From the NCBI GenBank assembly GCA_024291935.2, contig CM044309.1, forward strand, positions 2,046,001-2,110,000: a stretch of DNA of 64,000 bases, written 5' to 3'. Below, piece after piece: positions 48,591-60,829 of the stretch; within the stretch, counting starts at the first letter, position 1, and each line of letters starts with the position of its first letter. The notes below the pieces were generated by a model that did not search any database, was not told the origin of the DNA, and worked only from the letters and a program-made list of their open reading frames with translations. A program made the translations under genes and the position numbers. Source of the DNA: Okapia johnstoni. Lineage: Eukaryota > Chordata > Mammalia > Artiodactyla > Giraffidae.

Positions 48591-48890
48591 CCTTTTTCTT
48601 CCATATTCTCTGAGAATAAAATCCAAAGATCTAGCCTTGACCTCCAGGAGCCGTTATGACCTTGCCGGCACACCTTCCGCCCGCCATCTCTCTGACGACA
48701 TCTTTCACTTCTTTCCTTCAGTAGCATCACTCTAGCCGTTCCACCCCCTCTGTTCTTCAAACATTCCAGGCAAGTTTCTACCATAAGAGTTCTCCCATTA
48801 ATATTTTCTCTGCCCATAAATTCAAATTATTATTTCTTTTAAGATTTTTCTCAAATGCCTCTTTAGCATAGAAATTCTCCCTGACTGCTC
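48591..48890 (+). mobile_element. L2 LINE fragment
   Basis: L2 3' pattern: 'gagaataaaatccaaagatct', 'gaccttgccggcacacc', 'ccgcccgccatctctctgac', 'tgttcttcaaacattcc' and 'agaaattctccctgactgc'. Diverged but in consistent order. Confidence 0.62.
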
Positions 48891-49621
48891 AATAGAAGGT
48901 AAGCATTGATAGAAAGACCACAATCTCTCTCTACCTCACTTACACTGCTTAATTTTCTTGATGGACCCAAAACCAAAAATGCATTCTGTTTACACACTTC
49001 TTAGGAGTAATAGCAACTTCCTAACCTTTGGATGTCATCCTGATGTTTTTCTTCCTCTAGTCTCATTTTCTCATATACTTTGCAATACTTCATTAATTAT
49101 ACTTTGCATCAAATCCTTTCTCAGCCTAAAATATCTAAATTGGTTCTGTTTTCCTGTCCAGACACAGACTGATGAAATCCTTGGTCTCAGGAATAGTTCC
49201 ATTTAATAGACTTTCAGTGATGGGAATTGCTGTTTTTGTCCTGATATAGTGGATGTATTGATAACCACATCGCCATTAGAAAGTGAGATGATGGTATCTC
49301 ATCGTGCAAGAGCGGGAAAGAGTTCACTGGATTATAGATTCTTGTGGATTGAAATGAAGTACTTACTGAAAACAAGATTTGTGGACACCAAATGGGTGCA
49401 GCAAGTAGCACTCTTTGAGGAGCGAGGGATGCCACTGTGCGGGTCCCAGTGTTAGCACCTGGGAGCTCACAGAAATCATTTATTAGCTAAGGATTTCAAA
49501 ATCTCTGAGCAAGGCATGATCTGGAAACTGGACATTTTGCACAATGACCCTAAAAAATGAGAATAATGTAGGTATAAGTAAGACCTCAAATATTTACCCT
49601 TGAATAGAATGCAGGAATGTA
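48891..49621. other. No recognised feature
   Basis: May contain further L2 sequence at its left end. Frames of 68-82 codons at 48958-49455 overlap on both strands without domains. Confidence 0.45.
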
Positions 49622-49828
49622 TTTCCAGGTGGCTCAGTGGTAAAGAACGTTCCTGCTAATGCAGGAGACATGGGTTTGGTCCCTGGGCTGGGAAGATCCC
49701 CTGGAGGAGGAAATGACAACCCCCTCCAGTATTCTTGCCTGGGAAACCCCGTGGACGGAGGGGCCCAGCGGGCTACACTCCACAGAGCTGCAAAAAGCTG
49801 GACCCTGAGTGACTAAACAGCAACAACA
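49622..49828 (+). mobile_element. Bov-tA SINE
   Basis: Starts tttccaggtggctcagtgg and ends 'gagtgactaaacagcaacaac'. CpG positions in the 3' half (ccccgtggacggagg) are partly retained. Confidence 0.94.
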
Positions 49829-49880
49829 CCACTTTGAAATATCTGTTGTATTTTCAACACTCCATTTGACAGTTTAAGGT

Positions 49881-50407
49881 GAACGATGTCGGGCTTGTGA
49901 TCTGCAAAGAAGATCTGGCTTTGGGACCAGGGACCAGGCTTGATCACTCCAGAGCTTTTGTGTGGCAGAGTTTATTAAAGTCAAAGAGGGAAAACAAAGC
50001 TTCTGACATAGACGTCAGAAGGGGGCGGAGAATGCCCCCTGCTGGTTTAAGCAAGGGAGCTGTGTAGTTTTCAAATGGTTATTACAGTAAATCAAACAAT
50101 GTCTCAAGGTTGTAATGGCCTTACTAGACCCACTCCCACAGCATACATTTTAAGATGGCAGGATTAGTCAGAAGATTGCAAGAAGGAGAAACGTGTCTTC
50201 AAGCAGGATGCATTGTTGTTACATAATCCAGAGTTTAAGGGAAAACAATCTTGAGCAAGATGAGTTGTTTTGTTGTGCAATCATCAGCTCTATGTTTAAA
50301 GAAAAAAACATTTGTCCTTTCCTCCTCCTTGAGAGCCCCAGACTCCCCTCTCCTCCTCTGGGACCCCAGACTTCTTATCAACCTACCTAGGAATTGACTC
50401 TCTCACA
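49881..50407 (-). mobile_element. Ruminant ERV solo LTR (BTLTR1-like), antisense
   Basis: On the minus strand it starts at TGTGAGAGAG (right edge 50407), has a canonical AATAAA at 49971-49976, and ends near 49881. No internal retroviral genes flank it. Its R/U5 matches that of the LTR at 5.4-6.4 kb block by block (ctctggagtgatcaagcctggtccctgg), while U3 differs, so the two are related subfamilies. I could not find a clean target duplication. The 62- and 65-codon frames inside are not genes. Confidence 0.83.
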
Positions 50408-51924
50408 TTCGAATGATGAAGCCAAGAAATGCGCAAAAACTTCTATATTATTGCTTTCAACACGCTTGAATAAAACGTATGTCAGCTGATAGACCACTAA
50501 GATAATTTTTGAGGCTAGGGCATTGTGATTATTGGCATGTAACTCAAAGGAGGCTTAAAAATTGGGTAAATTTCAATTACAAAAATACCTTCTCACTTGT
50601 TTATTTATATAAGCAAAGTATACGATCAATTACATGTATAGGAACAATAACAGAAAATGAGTGTAGGCCTCAACTTTATTCTAGAAACAAGTAATTTTGA
50701 TCATGGACTTAATAGATTTTAATAGATAAAATAAATTAACATTTTGATGTTTTCACTGTTTATAATTGTTTGTTATTTACCAACAATTTTAAATCCATTT
50801 ACGTTGCTTTGATCAAGTATGTACTAAGGATCGTGTGATAATTAAAATGTAAATATGCATTCCTTAGAGCATACTTGTTCAATGAAATGTTTTAATATTA
50901 TGCAACCTTGTGCTGCAAAGAAGTATGATAAGGTGACTGCTAAACTTTTTTTTTAATCATAAAATATGTTACATAGAAAAAATACATAGAAATTTGGAAT
51001 GCATATATAGGGATATATACATTTTTATAGGAATAATGACATTTTTATTATTAAATAAGTTGATCACAAAACCATTCATTGAACTGTGGATATTAAATCT
51101 ATTTAACATTGCCATTTTAATGAATATCTCAAAAGGCTTTCAAAATTATTTTCCTTATACTGTGAGTTACATACTCTGAAACTTTTAAGCACATAATAAC
51201 TATTTTAAGTGTCAATATAAAAAATGTGAATAGATATACGGTTTGAAAATATTTGAGTTCTGTTTTATCAAGGATGACTGAAGAAAATTGACGTTTATTG
51301 TGTGCAATCTATTTGATGGGTATGTAAAAAAGAAGCTTGAGATGCTTAATTTGAAGTCTGCCAAAAGTAGGAGGAAGCACTAGAATGCTATATAAATAGG
51401 AGATGGAAAGAAGGAAACTAATTCTAAGAACCTTAGAGTACAGTAATGTAGGAATAATTTAAAAGCCTATTGTTTCCAGTAGCTCAATCCAGTTAGAACC
51501 TGAAAAGCTTGTAACTGTACAATTTTTATTTTCTTCTTTTTTAAAATATGTATATGAAGACCCAAATTTTTATATGTAGACCCAAGAATGCCTACATATA
51601 AAAGTAATCTTTATTAAAATAGTATTTAAAAATATTCTTACTGACTCATCTTAAAATTAAAAGACTTAAACTCATCTTTCTGTTTATCACAGGACAAACC
51701 CTGCATTACTATTTATATCATCTGACAAAAACATCCCAAAGTGGATGTATTCTAATTTTACATAGAGAAATGCCTCCTTGTGTGATGCCATAGTTGAAAA
51801 TGGTCATTATCACTGTTAGTGGCTTTATGATGAATGATTATAAAACCAAAACTGTATATATTCAAAAGGCAACAAAGTAACTATTTAAAAGAAATAATAA
51901 TGTAATGTTAAATTAAGGACAAGT
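50408..51924. other. Unassigned AT-rich sequence
   Basis: About 1.5 kb with no repeat I can name. It holds the hydrophobic 61-codon frames at 50509 and 50994, which look like chance ORFs in AT-rich DNA. Confidence 0.5.
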
Positions 51925-51936
51925 AATGATTCTTGG

Positions 51937-52154
51937 GCTTCCCTCATAGCTCAGTCAGTAAAGAATCTGCCTGTAATGCAGGAGACCCGGGTTTGATTCC
52001 TAGGTTGGGAAGATCCTCTGGAGAAGGAAATGGCAACCCGGTCCAGTAGTCTTGCCTGGAGAATCCCATGGACAGAGGAACCTGGCAGGCTACAGTCTAT
52101 GGGGTCACGAGAGTTGGACACAACTGAGAGGCTAAATCACCAATCACCACCATC
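51937..52154 (+). mobile_element. Bov-tA SINE with perfect 12-bp target duplication
   Basis: SINE from gcttccctcatagc to the 'aatcaccaccatc' tail, bounded by identical aatgattcttgg at 51925-51936 and 52155-52166. It sits exactly at the 5' edge of the BovB that follows. Confidence 0.96.
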
Positions 52155-52486
52155 AATGATTCTTGGTAAGAATAAACATCAACATCCTAGAAGTCAGCAA
52201 ACTAAGATGGACTGGCACGGGTGAATTTAATTCAGCTGACCATTATGTCTACTACTGTGGGCAAGAATCCTATAGAAGAAACAAAATAGCCCTCATGATC
52301 AACAAAAGAGTCTGAAATAACAGTACTTGGCTACAACCTCAATAGTGACTGATCTCGGTGTGTTTCCAAGGCAAGCCATTCAACATCACATTAATCCAAG
52401 TCAATGCCCCTACCACTGATGCCGAAGAAGCTGAAGTTGATCAGTTCTATGAAGACTTAGAAGACCTCCTAGAACTCATACCTAAA

Positions 52487-52825
52487 GTTCAGTTCAGTTC
52501 AGTCACTCAGTCGTGTCTGACTCTTTGCGACCCCATGAACTGCAGCACGCCAGGCCTCTCTGTCCATCACCAACTCCCGGAGTCTACCCAAACCCATGTC
52601 CATCGAGTCGGTGATGCCATCCAACCATCTCATCCTCTGTCGTCCCCTTCTCCTCCCGCCCCCAATCCTACCCAGCATTAGGGTCTTTTCCAATGAGTCA
52701 ACTCTTCACATGAGGTGGCCAAAGTACTGGAGTTTCAGCTTCAATATCAGACCTTCCAATGAACACCCAGGATTGATCTCTTTTAGGATGGCTTGATTGG
52801 ATCTCCTTGCAGTCCAAGGGACTTA
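52487..52825 (-). mobile_element. BovB 3' fragment nested in BovB
   Basis: Antisense, 339 bp. It begins with the (gttca)n tail complement and ends at 'cagtccaagggactta'. Nine-bp target duplications, atacctaaa, at 52478-52486 and 52826-52834 show that it inserted into the endonuclease region of the older BovB. It is less mutated than its host. Confidence 0.95.
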
Positions 52826-53601
52826 ATACCTAAAAGAGATGTTCTATTCATCATCAGGGATTGGAATGCATAAATAAGAAGTCAAGATATACCTGGAATA
52901 ACAGGAAAGCTCAGCCTTAGAGAACAAAGTGAAGCAGGGCAGAGACTGACTGAATTCTGCAAAGAGAAAGCAGGGATCACAGCAAACAGATTTCCTCAAC
53001 AGCACAAGAGACGACTGTACACATGGACGCCAACAAAAGGTCAATTCAGAAATCAAACTGATTGCATTCTTTGTAGCCAAAGATGGAGAAGTTGCATACA
53101 GTCAGCAAAAACAAGACCTGGAGCTGACTGTGGCTCAGATCACTAGCGTCTCATAGCAAAATTCAGGCTTAAACTAAAGAAAACTGGGAAAAGCACTAGG
53201 CCAGCCAAGTATGACTTAAATCAAATCCCGTATGAATTTGCAGTAGGGGTGACGTACAGATTCAAGGTACTAGATCTAGTTAACAGTGTACCTGCAGAAC
53301 TATGTACAGACGTCCAAAATAGTCTACATGAGGCAGCAAATGAAACCATCCCAAAGGAAAAAAAAACAAGACAGCAAAGTGGTTGTCTGAGGAGGCTTTA
53401 CAAATAGTGCAAGAATGAAAGGAAGTGAAAAGCAAGGGAGAGAGCGAAAGATAAATCCAATTAAATGCAGAGTTCCAGAGAATATCTAGAAGAGACAAGA
53501 AGGGCTTCTTCAACAAACAGTGCTTAATAATCCAAGAAAACAAAAGGAGAAAGACTAGAGAGCTCTTCAGGAAAATTAGGAACATCAAGGGGGCCCCAAA
53601 G

Positions 53602-54404
53602 ATGGGCCCAACAAAGGATAAAAATGGTAGAGACCTAGTAGACACTGGAGAGATCAAGATGAGATGGAAAGAATACACGGAAGAGCTGTATAAAAGAGGC
53701 CTTAATGAACCGGATTGCTGCGATGGTGATGTCAGTCACCCAGAGTCAGACATTCTGGAGTGGGATGTCAAGTGGGCCTTAAGAAGCACTGCTGTTAATA
53801 AAGCTAGTGGGTGTGATGAAATTCCAGCAAAACTAATCAGATCCCTAAAGGATGATGCCATCAAGGTTTTGCATTCATTATGTGAGCAAAGCTGGAAGAC
53901 CCAGCAGTGGCCACAAGACTGGAAAAGATCAATCCTCATCCCAATTCCCAAGAAGGGTAGTAACAAAAAATAAGCTAACTGTCAGTTGAACTCATCTCCC
54001 ATGCTAGTAAGGTCATGCTTAAAATCTTGCATGCTAGACTTCAGCTTTATACAAATCAAGAACTTCCAGATGTCCAAGGTGGGTTTAGAAAAGGAAGAGG
54101 AACTAGTGGTCAAATTGCCAACATTCACTGGATTACAGAGAAAGCAAGAGAATTTCAGATAAACATCTATCTCTCTTTCATTGACTACACTAAAGCCATG
54201 TACTGTGTGGATCTTGACAAAGTATGGGAAGCTCTTAGAGAGATGAGAATATCAGACCATCTTGCCTGTCTCCTGAGAAACCTGCTTGTGGGTCAAGAAC
54301 CAACAGTTAGAACATGGTATGGAACAACTGATTGGTTCAAGATAGAGAAAAGAGTACGACAGGGCTGTCTGCTTTGTTTAACCTCTATGCTGAGCACATC
54401 ATGA
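53602..54404 (+). pseudogene. BovB reverse transcriptase remnant
   Basis: Two open pieces, 53602-53973 and 54015-54404, cover the RT N-terminal and palm region. The first has TQQWPQDWKRSILIPIPKKG and the second GFRKGRGT and FIDYTKA (motif A, with its Asp). They are separated by a stop at about 53971 and a frame change. Later catalytic sequence reads YEDD and lies in another frame. Not functional. Confidence 0.92.
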
Positions 54405-55254
54405 GAAATGCTGGGCTGGATGAGTTATAAGCTGGAATCAAGACAGGCGGGGAAACATCCACAACCTCAATATGAGGATGATATCACTCTAATGGCAGGA
54501 AGCGAAGAGGAGCTAAAGAACCTCTTGATGAGGGTGATGGAGGGGAGAGAAAGAGCTGGCTTAAGACTAAATATAAAAGAAAACTAAGATCATGGCATCT
54601 GGCCCCATCACTTAATGGCAAATAGAAGGGGAAATGGTGCAAGCAGTGACAGATTTCCTTTTCTTGGGATCCAAAATCACTGCAGATGGTGACTGCAGCC
54701 ATGGAATCAGATGATTGCTTCTTGACAGGAAAGCGATGACAAACCAAAAGAGAGATAGATGTGTTGAAAAGCAGAGACAGTACTCTGCTGACAAAGATCC
54801 ATATAGTCAAGGCTATGGTCTTCCTAGTGGTCAAGTAAGGTGTGAGAGCTGGACCGTAAAGAAGGAAGAGCACCAAAGAAATGATTCCTTCCAACTGTGG
54901 TGCCAGAGAAGTCTCTTGAAAGTTCCCTGGACAGCAAGGAGATCAAACCAGTCAATCTTAAGGAAGATCAACCCTGAATATTCACTGGAAGGACTGATGC
55001 TGAAGCTGAAGCTCCAATATTTTGGTCATCTGAGGCAAGCAGATGACTTGTTAGAAGACTCCCTGAGGCTGGGAAAGATTGATGGCAGAGAGAAAAGAGG
55101 GTTTCAGAGGATGAGATGGCTTGACGGCATCGCTGATACAATGAACATGAACTTGGGCAAACTCCGGAAGATCATGAGGGACAGGGAGGCCTGGTGTGCT
55201 ACAGTTCATGGGGTCACAAAGGGTTGGACCCTCTTGGCGACTGAGCAACAACAA

Positions 55255-55344
55255 CGATTCCTGGAGAATCCCACCAAAAGAGGAGCCTGGAGGGTTACAG
55301 TCCATAGGGTCACAAAGAATCGGACGCGACTGAAGTGACTTCAC
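55255..55344 (+). mobile_element. Bov-tA SINE 3' fragment abutting BovB
   Basis: 'gattcctggagaatcccacc' to 'gcgactgaagtgacttcacac'. It follows the BovB tail (gagcaacaacaac) without a gap. It is either a separate truncated SINE or a chimaeric tail. Confidence 0.85.
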
Positions 55345-55517
55345 ACATACACACTAACAATTGTAAAGCAAATAATGGTGAAGAAATAAGATCTTTTGCA
55401 ATTTTATTTGGAATAAAAGGGACCTTGCCCATTTGTTGGTTATAAAAATATGCAATATGTTTATAATATTTCCTTTCTTGAAATTGCATTATAATTCAGT
55501 GCATTGTTCGTTTGCTC

Positions 55518-55833
55518 ATTTTTGGCTGCACAGGGTCCCAGTTGCTGTGGGCAGGCTTCTCTGGTTGCGGGAGGCAGGGCCAGCTCTTCCTTTAGGCGCA
55601 CGGGTTCTCATTGTTGTGGCCGAGGCGCTCAGGCTCGGGACATCTGGACTTGAGTAGTTGCAGCAAGCAAACTTAGTAGTTTTAGTTGTCAGGCTCTAGA
55701 ACGAGGGTTTAGTAGTTGTGGCCCACCGGCTTAGTTACTCCACAACATGTGGTATCTTTCTGGGCCTGTCATTTCGTCCATGTCCCCTGCATTGGCAGGA
55801 GGATTCTTACCCACTGGGCCACCAGGGAAGCCC
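55518..55833 (-). mobile_element. CHR-type cetartiodactyl SINE
   Basis: Antisense. Shows repeated 'gtagttgtggcccacc' and 'gggttctcattgttgtggc' type units, then 'ttagttactccacaacatgtgg', 'gtcccctgcattggcagg' and 'ccactgggccaccagggaagccc'. This pattern is shared with whales and hippos, so it predates Bov-tA. Confidence 0.88.
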
Positions 55834-56573
55834 AACAATATGTCTGTATCCTTTCAATTCATCAGATAAATAATTCTAGGTTCTAAACAGTTTAGCTTAA
55901 ATTCTGGATACACTGTTTATCAATTGGACCTCATGTATTTTAAATTCTTACTGATAAATATAAGATTTGATTTAAAAATCCATGCAAACAGAATATGGAT
56001 CAACTCTCACACAAGCTTCAGGTTTAGTTAGAAATGGAAAGATTATCCTCATCATGAAAGTGAGACGCATGAAATAACTAGAAAGCCAAGAGGGAAAAAT
56101 GGCAGATTGAAGTTGATGAACAATTTCTAGCAAAAACACCAAGTAGTCAAGGAATAGCCAAGCTAATCATACTCAGATAAGCTCAGACGAGCTAGAATTG
56201 GACATGGTCAAGGACCATCAGCAAGGGTCAATGTGGCAGTTTTGTTTGCTTGTTTTGGCTATTATTATTATTATTATTTTAACCAGACCCGAACTAGCTG
56301 TTCTCTGGCAGCAAATAAAATCAAGCTGAGTAAAAACAGTTTTGGTTGGCATGGTGTCATTGTGCAGGAGCAGAACCTGAAGAGTGAAATAAGCAGGAAG
56401 ATGAGGGGAAGGACTTACAGACAGAAGGACAATAAAGAGTGGGATGTGGAGGGCAGCTCAAGATGTGCAAATGAACAAAACAAATTCTGAGCAGTGGTGC
56501 AAGGATGCATGTATGTACCTGGGGATACAATTAGCATTAGATAGCAAGGTGATTTATACCTTAACTGACATTG
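55834..56573. other. No recognised feature except (ATT)n
   Basis: An attattatt run lies at 56261-56279. An 85-codon frame at 56233-56490 starts in this repeat and is not supported as coding. Confidence 0.5.
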
Positions 56574-57219
56574 TACATGGCAAATAGATGAGGATAAAGT
56601 GGAAACCATGATAGATTTTATTTTCTTGGTCTGCAAAATCACTGCAGATGGTGACCGCAGCCATGAAATTGAAAGACACTTGCTCCTTGGAAGAAAAGCT
56701 ATGACAAACCTAGATAGTGTATTAAAAATCAGACATGTCACTTTACTGACAAAGGTCCATATAGTCAAAGCTATGGTTTTTTCCAGTAGTGATGTATGGA
56801 TGTTGAGAGTTGGACTATAAAGAAGGCAGAGCACTGAAGAATTGATGCTTTTGAACTGTGGTGTTGGAGAAGACTCTTGAGAGTTCCTTCGACTGCAAGG
56901 AGATCAAACCAGTCCATCCTAAAGGATGTGAACCCTGAATACTCATTGCAAGAACTGACACTGAAGCTGAAGCTCCAATACTTTGGCTACCAGATACAAA
57001 GGGTTGACTCATTGGAAAAGATGCTCATGCTGGGAAAGATTGAAAGCAGGAGGAAAAGGGGACGACAGAGGATGAGATGATTGGATGGCATCACTGATTC
57101 AGTGGACAAGAGTTTGAGCAAATCCCAGGAGATAGTGAAGAACAGGGAAGGCTGGCTTGCTGCTTTCCCTGTGGTCACAAAGGGTTGGACACGACTTAGC
57201 AAACTGAACAACAACAAAA
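56574..57219 (+). mobile_element. BovB LINE 3' part
   Basis: About 650 bp, 5'-truncated just upstream of the KITADGDRSHEIERH-like block, to the 'aactgaacaacaacaaaaac' tail. Several stops and frameshifts split it into frames at 56599-56820 and 56877-57080. The tail (acaac)n differs from the (actga)n tails elsewhere, so a different subfamily or an older copy. Confidence 0.93.
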
Positions 57220-57252
57220 ACATTGTATGGACTCAATTCTAGAAATTCACTG

Positions 57253-57513
57253 TGAAAGTGAAAGATGCTCAGTCGTGTCCAACTCTTTATGATCCCATGG
57301 ACTATACAGTCCATGCAATTCTCCAGGCCAGAATACTGGAGTGGGTAACCTTTCCCTTTTCCAGGGGCATATTCTTTATCAGCCGAGCCACAAGGGAAGC
57401 CCAAGAATACTGGAGTGAGTAGCCTATCCCTTCTCCAGGGAATCTTCCTGACCCAGGAATCGAACCAGGGTCTCCTGCATTGCATATGGATTCTTTACCA
57501 GCTGAGCTATCAG
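57253..57513 (-). mobile_element. Bov-tA2-type SINE with perfect 12-bp target duplication
   Basis: Antisense dimer. The first unit has an internal deletion (about 60 bp missing after 'ccttttccaggggcat'), then 'gaagcccaagaatactgg' joins the second unit. Target duplications agaaattcactg lie at 57241-57252 and 57514-57525. Confidence 0.95.
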
Positions 57514-57525
57514 AGAAATTCACTG

Positions 57526-59531
57526 CAGGCATGTTATAAGAGATGAAGAAAAGAGACAGTGAGCCTTCCCATCCATCAGAGCAGTCTCTAATCTCCCTCA
57601 CCCAAGTGACGCCACATACAAAATTCTCTATTTCATTAAAACATATGACAGATTTGAAAATCGGCTTTCAAATTTTCCTAATACATATCCATTAATTTCA
57701 AGGTGAGGCTAACTTTTCAAAATTGTTTCCAGAAGAAAATAGGATTTTGAGTAGAGAAATATGCAAAACTACATAGAATAACATTCAAATTGTTTCGTTG
57801 TTTTATAGACATACTCTTGTATACAGAAAATGTGAGAAGTCAGTTTCTAAGTCCATGCAAACACAGCATTTAATTAACTCATCATTATCACCAAGAAAAA
57901 AATAATTTCACTGCACTATTTTTTCAATAGTGGCATTTTGTTTCCATGAAGAACCTAACCAGGTAGTTCATATATAAGTAATTACATTGCAAATGAAAAA
58001 TTTATATTATTGAAAATATAGTTGTATTCAAACTGATGATTTTTAGGTGAAAATTCTATATTATGTTACTGACCATAAGAATATTCTTGTTTCTTTTCAG
58101 TCCTTATTTTTAACAAATACCATGAAATAGTATAAATTTACCCTAAAGCTATACACTGTTAGCACTGCCACACTTTTTCTATGTTGTTATCAATGAAACC
58201 TGGCAGATGTTGCATTATTAAGTTTTGTATTGCAAACACTCTCACTTGTCTATCCTACAAAGGGTCACTCGGTACTCCATGAGGCAAAGGATTCTGCCTG
58301 TCAGCTTACCTTACAGATCCAGAAATAATGAACACATCAGTTGCTGACCTCAAGCAATATTCCTTCTGGTTTTCTCCTTTTCACAGCACCCTTGGGTTAT
58401 GCCCCATTAAGTCCCATGCATTGTTTCATCTCATGCATTTCTCAAAAAATGGAGATGTGGAGAGAGGGATAAATAGAAGAAAATGATGGATTTTCCAGTA
58501 ATAGAACAATTGCTTTCAATAAAGACCAAATATGTAGAAAAGCAAAACCCATGGAAACTCTTTAAATAAGAGGTGGAGCTCATCGGTTTTTCTAGACTTC
58601 TGTGATCCTAATATTCATTTACTCTGCTCCTTTCTAATCTAATCCCCAAGATTAAAAGAGCTGGTGGCCCAGACTAATCATTTTTGTCTCTTTGTTTTAT
58701 ATCTGCTGCTGCTTTCTTGAGCTGGGAAAGCCAGGCTTACTGCAAAAATAAATACACCATATGAAAATAATTTGGAGAATTATTAAATCAAAGACACTTC
58801 CTGCATCAGTTTCTTGAAAATGTTATTAAAATCTTTAAGTACAAGTGTATCTTCCTCATGATATATGTGTTTACTATTCTTTAGGCGCTAAAATATTCAG
58901 TTCTGTCTTTTGCTTGTTGTTATCCTCTCTGTTTTCATTATGTATGTATTTTCCTTGCCTTATTGTTTGTCCTTATGATTCATGATTACCTTCCAGGAGT
59001 ACAGTGTATTATAAGCCAATAAAATTGGATGATCCAACTCATAAGTAACATAAATCAGAAAAAAGAATATGGTAACATCGATGAATTTTTGCCTTTTGGT
59101 TTTATTTCTCAATATGTCATGTTAAATTCCTTATCTGCTTTCAATTTTCATACAATACTGAATCCAGTGTTAGTTCTAGCATGTAAGAAAAAAACTTAGC
59201 TCATAAAATACTACTTCTTATTTTTAAGCACAATGTCCTGAAGACACTATAATTATTAACACTGTAATGCACAACTTGGTTGTTTTGAACTGTATATTGT
59301 TTTGACTTTTAAATAGATATATGAACTTCATTCAACTTTTTAACTCTAAGTATTGATTTTTATTTTTCTTTAATTCAATAAACATATTGTTTTAAGTATA
59401 TGTATTACAGTCATGAACCTAAGTTTGATAAATCCACATGAAACATATTGCTAGTGTATTCAAATAGTAGGTCCAAATTTGCTTTGCAGAAAAGATAGAC
59501 CTGAAAAATGAAAAAGCAACCAATTTAAGTG
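57526..59531. other. Unassigned sequence
   Basis: About 2 kb, AT-rich, free of recognised repeats and of open frames long enough to consider. Confidence 0.5.
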
Positions 59532-59776
59532 ATTGAAGCTCCAGTATTTTGGCCATCTGATGCAAGCATAGAACTCATTGGAAAAGTCCCTGATGCTGGG
59601 AAAGACTGAGGGCAGAAGGAGAAGAAGGTGTCAGAGAATGAGATGGCTGGACGGTATCACCAATGTGATGACCTTGGGCAACCTCCGGGAGATGGTGAAG
59701 GACAGGGAGGGCTGGCGTGCTGCAGTCCATGGGGTCCCAAAGTTCCAACACGACTGTGTGACCAAACAACAACAGC
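59532..59776 (+). mobile_element. BovB LINE 3' fragment
   Basis: Starts at 'gattgaagctccagtattttgg' and ends 'gtgaccaaacaacaacagc'. About 245 bp and diverged, with the same (acaac) type of tail as the copy at 56.6 kb. Confidence 0.92.
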
Positions 59777-60051
59777 TGAAATGCGCTTTTCCTGGTCCAA
59801 GATCATGCAGGCTGGAGTTAAATTCAGTTCTCCTGTCTGATTGAACCATTCATTCATTTATCGTTGCAAGCAGGTGTCCGTCTGGATATATTTATTTGAC
59901 AATTTCTCCATATCCTGACTTCTGCTTAGTCACCTGGTGACAGTTGTCATAAAGGAAGACAGGGACCCGCCTTGGGGGAATCACTGAGTCACATTGTGAC
60001 CCATCTTATAGTCATCACTATCAGATTGTGAGGACAGAGGCTATTGCAGCA

Positions 60052-60240
60052 GTCAGTTCAGTCGCTCAGTCCTGTCTGACTCTTTGCAACCCCGTAAACT
60101 GCAGCACGCCAGGCCTCCGTGTCCATCCCCAACTCCCAGAGTTTACTCAAACTCATGTCCATTGAGTCGTGATGCCATCTAGCCACCTTATCCTCTATCG
60201 TCCCCTTCTCCTTCCGCCTTCAATCCTTCCCAGAAATATT
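60052..60240 (-). mobile_element. Short BovB 3' fragment with target duplication
   Basis: Antisense, about 190 bp, from 'gtcagttcagtcgctcag' to 'caatccttcccag'. Flanking gctattg(c/a)agca at 60040-60051 and 60241-60252 indicates an independent, strongly 5'-truncated insertion. Confidence 0.9.
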
Positions 60241-60262
60241 GCTATTGAAGCAATAGCAGAGT

Positions 60263-60297
60263 AAAAAAAAAAGTATATGTATGTATGTATGCCTGGG
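60263..60297. repeat. Poly(A) then (GTAT)n microsatellite
   Basis: Ten A at 60263-60272, then gtatatgtatgtatgtat. Confidence 0.88.
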
Positions 60298-60512
60298 TGT
60301 TAAGTCCCATCAGCCATGTCCAATTCTGTGCAACCCTATGGACTGTAGCCTACCAGGCTCCTCTGTCCATGGAATCTCCAGGCAAGAATACTGGAGTGGG
60401 TTGCCAAGTCCTCCTCCAAGTGATCTTCCTGAACCAGGGATTGAACCCGCATCTCTCATGTTTCCTGCACTGGCAGGCAGGTTCTTTACCATTAGCACCA
60501 TCTGGGAAGCCC
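60298..60512 (-). mobile_element. Bov-tA SINE
   Basis: Antisense, from 'gtgttaagtcccatc' to 'tctgggaagccc'. It carries the 'tttcctgcactggcaggcagg' variant also seen in the copy at position 1. TG/TA repeats follow at 60513-60535. Confidence 0.94.
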
Positions 60513-60535
60513 GTGTATGTGTGTGTATATATATA

Positions 60536-60829
60536 ACTAAAACACACAGATGTATAGATAGGTAGATGATTCAAAAGTCAGGCATGGATGATTAAGTGGG
60601 AAGAAACAAGCTATTTGAAACTGGAATCACTAATTGCTCAGAAACTAAACAGATGGATCTTGGATGGTGGGCAACAGCAGAAAGGGATTACGGGTGACTC
60701 TGCTCTGGCCTAGCTGCTCTCCGGGTCCCCTGTCTCAGAGGAAAGCCTGTCGTTAGATACTGAGCCAGGTTAATGCTGGCAGTCTGCATAAGAATATAAT
60801 TATAATTATCTAAAAGCAGATGAACTAAA
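60536..60829. other. No recognised feature
   Basis: Mixed composition. No repeat or gene recognised. Confidence 0.5.

Larger units (their letters stand above)
52167..55254 (+). mobile_element. Near-complete BovB LINE, interrupted
   Basis: About 2.75 kb of BovB after removing the nested copy at 52487-52825. It starts in the AP-endonuclease domain (an FQGKPFNIT-like block at about 52366) and runs through RT to the 3' end. Many frame breaks: the endonuclease SDH motif at 53135-53143 is followed directly by TAG, and the RT motif C at 54471-54482 reads YEDD instead of YADD. RT pieces are open at 53602-53973 and 54015-54404, and the C-terminus at 54715-55250. The BovB 3' end merges at about 55254 with a SINE fragment. 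Confidence 0.94.

Noticed and set aside
54484..54894. 136-codon minus-strand ORF
   Set aside because: Antisense shadow of decayed BovB.
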